Of a stretch of DNA of 64,000 nt, positions 60,395 to 64,000 are shown piece after piece. The translations under genes were made by a program, and so were the position numbers. Within the stretch, counting starts at the first letter, position 1, and the number at the start of each line of letters is the position of its first letter. Location of the stretch: contig CAVRQQ010000007.1 in assembly GCA_963723355.1 (NCBI GenBank), forward strand, positions 21,758 to 85,757, in the 5' to 3' direction. Origin of the DNA: JAFDBW01 sp963723355. Its GTDB lineage: Bacteria > Desulfobacterota > Desulfuromonadia > Desulfuromonadales > BM103. Under the pieces are notes generated by a model. That model was given only the letters and a program-made list of their open reading frames with translations, did not search any database and was not told the DNA's origin.

Positions 60395-62153
60395 GCCGGC
60401 CAGAGGCTTGTTCAAAGTGTCCATGGGGTCACTGACCGGAGGCTCTTCTGGTTCCGGAGGGTCCTCACCTACCTGGGCCCGGAAGATCTCGTGATAGAGG
60501 AATTCATAGCCTCGCAGGCGGTCTTTTGCCAGAACCGGGTGACCGAGTGGCAGAATCAGAAAGGGTCGTGACTGTTCGCCGCCGACCGAACCATGCCCTC
60601 CAACCTGGTCGTCGAAGCAGGCGATCCCCTCTTCGTCGATTGCCCCGAACAGAACCAGATCGCCACAGCGGTGACCGAGCCCGAAGCGATAGAGCGAATC
60701 GAGCGTGTCGTAAGGGGCCCCGTAGGGCCTCAGAAAGGCCAGTTCGTGTTGCTGGAAGCGTGGGTTCTCGGACACACAGATATGGCCGTCACGATGAAAA
60801 ATCATCAGCTCCCCGGCGTTCGCACCACGGGCCAGAACGAAACCGATCCCTTTATGCTTCTGCAGAAAACGCAGCAGCATCGGTTGTGCCTGTTCAACTT
60901 CCTGGTAGCTGAGCGGCCGCTTTGAACCGGTGATGTAGAGATGGGCCAGGCTGCTTGAATAGGTAATCACCACGCTTCCTTCCGGGTCGACCTTCAAGGT
61001 CTCCGGGACCAGGTCATGAATCTTGTTCTGGAAATAATTTTTGGTATATCGATAGACCCGATGACGCCAGCTTTTCTTGTCTGACTTCCAGTTCGTCCTG
61101 CAGATAACCGAACTTTGCCCGGGCTAATTCCAGCGGTCCAGCTGAAACTGAAGCGGTCTGGTTCTCTTGCAGAAAGGCACTGACCGCATCGCCGAGAGTT
61201 GCTCCGAAGCGATTCTGGAACGGATAGCCCGGGGTCTGGCCGTGGTCGGAGAGGATGACCAGCAGGTAGTCGGCGCCGGGAACATAGTCGACCGCGCGGA
61301 TGATTTCACCGATCCGCCGGTCGATATAGACCAGGTTTTTCAGCGCGGGCCAGGATTCCGGGCCGAAATGGTGGGCGATTTCATCGTAGCCGCTGTAGGT
61401 GGTGTAGATGCGCGGCGTTCCGGCATAGACTTCGGAAATCACGCCGAAAGTCTGCATTTCCCGCAGGATCACATTGCAGAAGATGCGAATCAGCGGGAAC
61501 AGGCCCTCCTGGGTTCTGCCAGCGCTTTTTGCGCTGGTGGTGCCATTCGTCTTTGCGGTTGGCCCAGTACTCGATAAACGTGGCGAAAAACATGCGACAT
61601 GTCCGCAGCGGGTTGACCAGCATCAGCAGAATAATTCGCAGACCGCCAAGTCGCCCGAACAGTGTCTGGGGATGTGGTGACGAGACAGTGAAGATGCTGC
61701 GGGTCGGCGTCGCCGTCGAGAATGTTCGAATAGGACGCCCCTCCGGCCAGAAGCCCTCGTTTTCCGCCGAAACTCTTCCCGGAAGCTCTGAACATGGTCC
61801 AGGTCGTTGCATGAAATGACTTGTCCGGTCTCCTTGTTAAACCAGCGAAAGGCCGGGATGGCATGGTCGTTGCCATAGAAAAAGACCGATTGCGCTGCGG
61901 GAGTCGTGCTTGGCAGGCCGGCCTGGTACTCGACCAGTTTGTGCCCGCGCCGCAGGTAGCGTTCCAGATGTGGGAGGTAGCCGCGGTCAAGGGCCTGTTG
62001 AAGATACGGGAAGGCCAGGCCGTCGATCTGGATGCCGACAAGACCCTTCACCCGGCCGTGTGCGAGACGTTCCCGGCGTTCCTTGCGGAACGGGAACAGC
62101 TTGAGGCCGTAGTAAAAGCCGGACAACCATCTGGTCAGAGCGCGAGGGGCCAT
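60371..62153 (-). CDS. Type I phosphodiesterase/alkaline-phosphatase superfamily protein (four frameshifts)
   Basis: About 590 residues if four one-base insertions (about 61765, 61665, 61515, 61075) are ignored; each step moves the frame the same way. Metal and nucleophile motifs: IQIDGLAFPYL, LPSTTPAAQSVFFYG (Thr nucleophile), TYSGYDEIAHHFGPES and LSDHGQTPG. Closest to nucleotide pyrophosphatase/phosphodiesterase-like proteins. No signal peptide; an N-terminal basic stretch. ATG 62153 follows GAGGAG. Substrate unknown. Confidence 0.75.
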
Positions 62154-62213
62154 GGGCTGAATCTCCTCGGGGCCATTATAGCAGATCAATTAAAAAGATT
62201 AGAAATTATTGGG

Positions 62214-62244
62214 AAAGAGGGAAGAGGGAAGAGGGAAGAGGCGA
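62214..62244. repeat. Tandem heptamer AGAGGGA
   Basis: About four copies of AGAGGGA followed by a degenerate AGAGGCGA, just upstream of the phosphodiesterase-like gene. Possibly variable in copy number. Confidence 0.7.
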
Positions 62245-62274
62245 AGAGTGATCGATGGCTCGATAGATAGAAGG

Positions 62275-62313
62275 AAAGGCCAGGGCACTTCCAGAGTGTC
62301 CTGGCCTTTTTTA
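62275..62313. terminator. Terminator between cyclophilin and phosphodiesterase genes
   Basis: Stem AAGGCCAGG/CCTGGCCTT, extended inward by imperfect pairs, T6 on the plus strand and a shorter T-run on the minus strand. The genes around it are on the minus strand, so its minus-strand activity is what would matter. Confidence 0.75.
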
Positions 62314-62347
62314 GTTTGTTCGCGCTTCGCACCTCGCGCCTCAGACT

Positions 62348-62865
62348 TTACCCTCCGACGGTGACCTTCGTGATGGTGATCGCTTCGACGGGGACATCCT
62401 GGTGCATGCCGCTGTTGCCGGTTTTGACCTTGCGGATCGCATCGACCGTCTCCATGCCGTCGGTGACCTTGCCGAACACGGCATAACCGAAGCCCTGCGG
62501 CGTCGGTGCGGTATGGTTGAGGAAATCGTTGTCGTCGATATTGATGAAGAACTGGCTGGTGGCGCTGTCCACGACCTGGGTGCGGGCCATGGCAACCGTG
62601 CCGCGGTCATTTTTCAGGCCGTTGCCGGCTTCGTTTTTGATCGGGGCTTTCTTGTTGCCTTGTCGCGCATATCTGCGGTGAGGCCGCCGCCCTGGATCAT
62701 GAAGCCATCGATAACGCGGTGAAAGATGGTCCCTTCATAGAAGCCGTCGTTGGCGTAATCGATAAAGTTGGCCACGGTGATCGGCGCGTTGGCCGCATCA
62801 AGCTCAAGGACGATCTCGCCCATGCTGGTTTCGATCCGTACAATCGGGTTGGTCGTTTCTGACAT
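62348..62865 (-). CDS. ppiB: Peptidyl-prolyl cis-trans isomerase, cyclophilin type (frameshift near 62635)
   Basis: About 171 residues, cytoplasmic cyclophilin: IVRIETSMGEIVLELDAANAP, FHRVIDGFMIQGG (catalytic Arg), then SQFFIN and FGYAVFGKVTDGMETVDAI. The break near 62635 mends if two bases are dropped from ACAAGAAAGCCCCG, giving TKAPIKNEAGNGLKNDRG as in the family. GAAGGAG precedes the ATG. Confidence 0.88.
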
Positions 62866-62973
62866 TGCAAATCTCCTTCGTCATATGATTGGGTAGGCAG
62901 ATATAGCACGTGATGCCTGCGGGGAGCAAGACGGGTTATAGGCAGAAAATCAAGATATCAAACAGGGCGCTGT

Positions 62974-64000
62974 CTACTCTTCGAACGCTGCCGGTTCGGG
63001 ATGTTCTCCCGTGCCATCCTCGTCCACCCAGGCTTTCATCAGCGTGTAGCAGACCGCCAGCAACACCGGGCCGATAAAGAGCCCGATAATACCGAAGGCG
63101 ATCAGGCCGCCGATGACCCCGGCAAAGATCAGCAGGAGCGGCAGGTTGGCATTGCGGCGGATCAGGATCGGGCGCATGAAACCATCCATGCTCATCACGA
63201 AAATCGCCCAGACAGAGAAGGCGATTCCCCAGCCGGTGCTGCCTTTCCAGAATAACCAGATGGCCGTGGGAATCAGAATCGGCCCGGCACCAATCTGGGC
63301 GATGGTCAGCATGAAGATGACAGCCGTCAGCAGCGATGCATAGGGGACTCCGACAACGGCAAGACCAAGCCCGGCCAGGATCGACTGGGCCAGGGCCGTG
63401 ACCACGACACCCTGGGCGACAGCACGGACCGACTTGGCCGCAAGGATCGCGGAATTCTCGCCGCGCTCATCGGCAATCCGTCGGGCCATTCGCAGGCCGC
63501 CTCAGCTGCCATTTCTCCGTTCATGTAAAGCAGCGCCGAGAAGATCAAGGTCAGGATAAAATGGATCAGCATCATGCCGAAGCCACCGGCCTGGGCCACA
63601 AGCCATCCGGCAACATTCTTGATGTAAGGTGTAAGGCGTTTGGCAAACTCTCCAGGTTCGGCATTGGCGGCCTTTTGCCAGGCCTCAGTGGTCGAGTCGC
63701 CAACCAGCGGTATGCGTTCGACCCAGTCCGGGGGTGCCGGAACCTTGAATGTCGCGAGCTGTTTGCCGAGAGCGCTTATCTGGGGGGCATTCTCAACGAT
63801 GGTGCCGACGGCCAGGGAGAAGGGGATCACGAAGACCAGGATCAAAAGTCCGATAATTACAATCACCGCGGCGCGGCGACTGCGGACCTTTCCTCTATCA
63901 TCAGCAACAGCGGCCAGGTGGCAATCACGATCATGCTGGCCCAGATCAGTGCCGGCAAAAATGGCCTCAGGATCCAGAAACTGGCCGCCAGCAGGGCGCC
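62974..64000 (-). CDS. AI-2E family transporter, partial at window end (two frameshifts)
   Basis: C-terminal three quarters of an AI-2E/UPF0118 permease: several transmembrane helices (PLLLMIEE, VIVIIGLLILVFVIPFSLAVG, GMMLIHFILTLIFSALLYM), the large soluble loop (VPAPPDWVERIPLVG), then YASLLTAVIFMLTIAQIGAGPILIPTAIWLFW and GFIRP-like GFMRPILIRRNANLP. Breaks occur at about 63890 and 63497; at the second, dropping two bases gives AAEGLRMARRIADERG. The transported substrate is unknown; members include Na+/H+ antiporters. The N-terminus lies beyond the window. Confidence 0.82.

Overview
The window looks like a chromosomal segment of a Desulfuromonadales-type bacterium (Geobacter/Desulfuromonas relatives). 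The evidence is the deltaproteobacterial 16S rRNA, a succinyl-CoA:acetate CoA-transferase-type enzyme, a CIRCE-controlled rpoH, a bacteriohemerythrin, a smc-roadblock-ftsY cluster and, most tellingly, a selenopeptide RiPP locus of a kind I know from Geobacter relatives. Most of the window is core genome; I see no phage, insertion sequence or CRISPR array.

Layout. 0.3-10.9 kb (+): smc, a roadblock/LC7 protein, ftsY, a zapB-like gene, zapA, 5-formyl-THF cyclo-ligase, rny, a YmdB-type phosphoesterase, tyrS. 10.9-16.7 kb: one rRNA operon with tandem promoters, boxA elements, 16S, tRNA-Ile(GAU), tRNA-Ala(UGC), 23S, 5S and a strong terminator. 16.7-33.3 kb (-): ntrX/ntrY-like two-component pair, lpxC, ubiB-like kinase with a phasin-like small protein, patatin, DUF2905, queH, a large unrecognised protein, ruvB-ruvA-ruvC-yebC, a cytidylate-kinase-like/BON fusion, glpX. 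33.4-42.2 kb: mixed housekeeping genes (rhodanese, GDPD, COG1565 methyltransferase, NifU-like, hemerythrin, DUF362 ferredoxin-like operon, xerC, 2-Cys peroxiredoxin). 42.2-44.3 kb (-): the highlight, a selenocysteine-containing precursor peptide plus radical SAM/SPASM maturase (sbtA/sbtM type). 44.4-50.3 kb: CoA-transferase with an elaborate promoter region, bamD, rpoH with CIRCE, then a divergent lipoprotein-crcB-DUF190-TerB cluster. 50.4-55.6 kb (-): a LolA-like protein, two FtsX-type permeases, a LolD-type ATPase and a beta-barrel protein in one tight operon. 55.6-64 kb: methyltransferase, a repeat-bearing gap, a decayed permease, an unknown protein, rlmI, a phosphodiesterase-like gene, cyclophilin and an AI-2E family permease cut by the window end.

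The selenopeptide gene at 43874-44197 (-) is easily missed because it has two in-frame UGA codons (36 and 103). Both lie in an identical 14-nt context encoding Ser-Gly-Sec-Gly-Gly. Each is followed, 14-15 nt downstream, by a hairpin with a 5-nt apical loop carrying G-U at loop positions 2-3. The second hairpin lies wholly after the stop codon, so protein coding cannot explain it. A 13-bp intrinsic terminator separates precursor from maturase, which would favour excess precursor over enzyme.

Quality caveat: about 13 protein genes carry frameshifts (about 17 events). Twelve fit a single extra base and four of the other five can be mended by removing two bases. This one-sided pattern, hitting core genes such as smc, suggests insertion-type sequencing errors rather than real gene loss, and they concentrate after 58 kb. 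Frameshifted genes are therefore annotated as CDS across the lesion.
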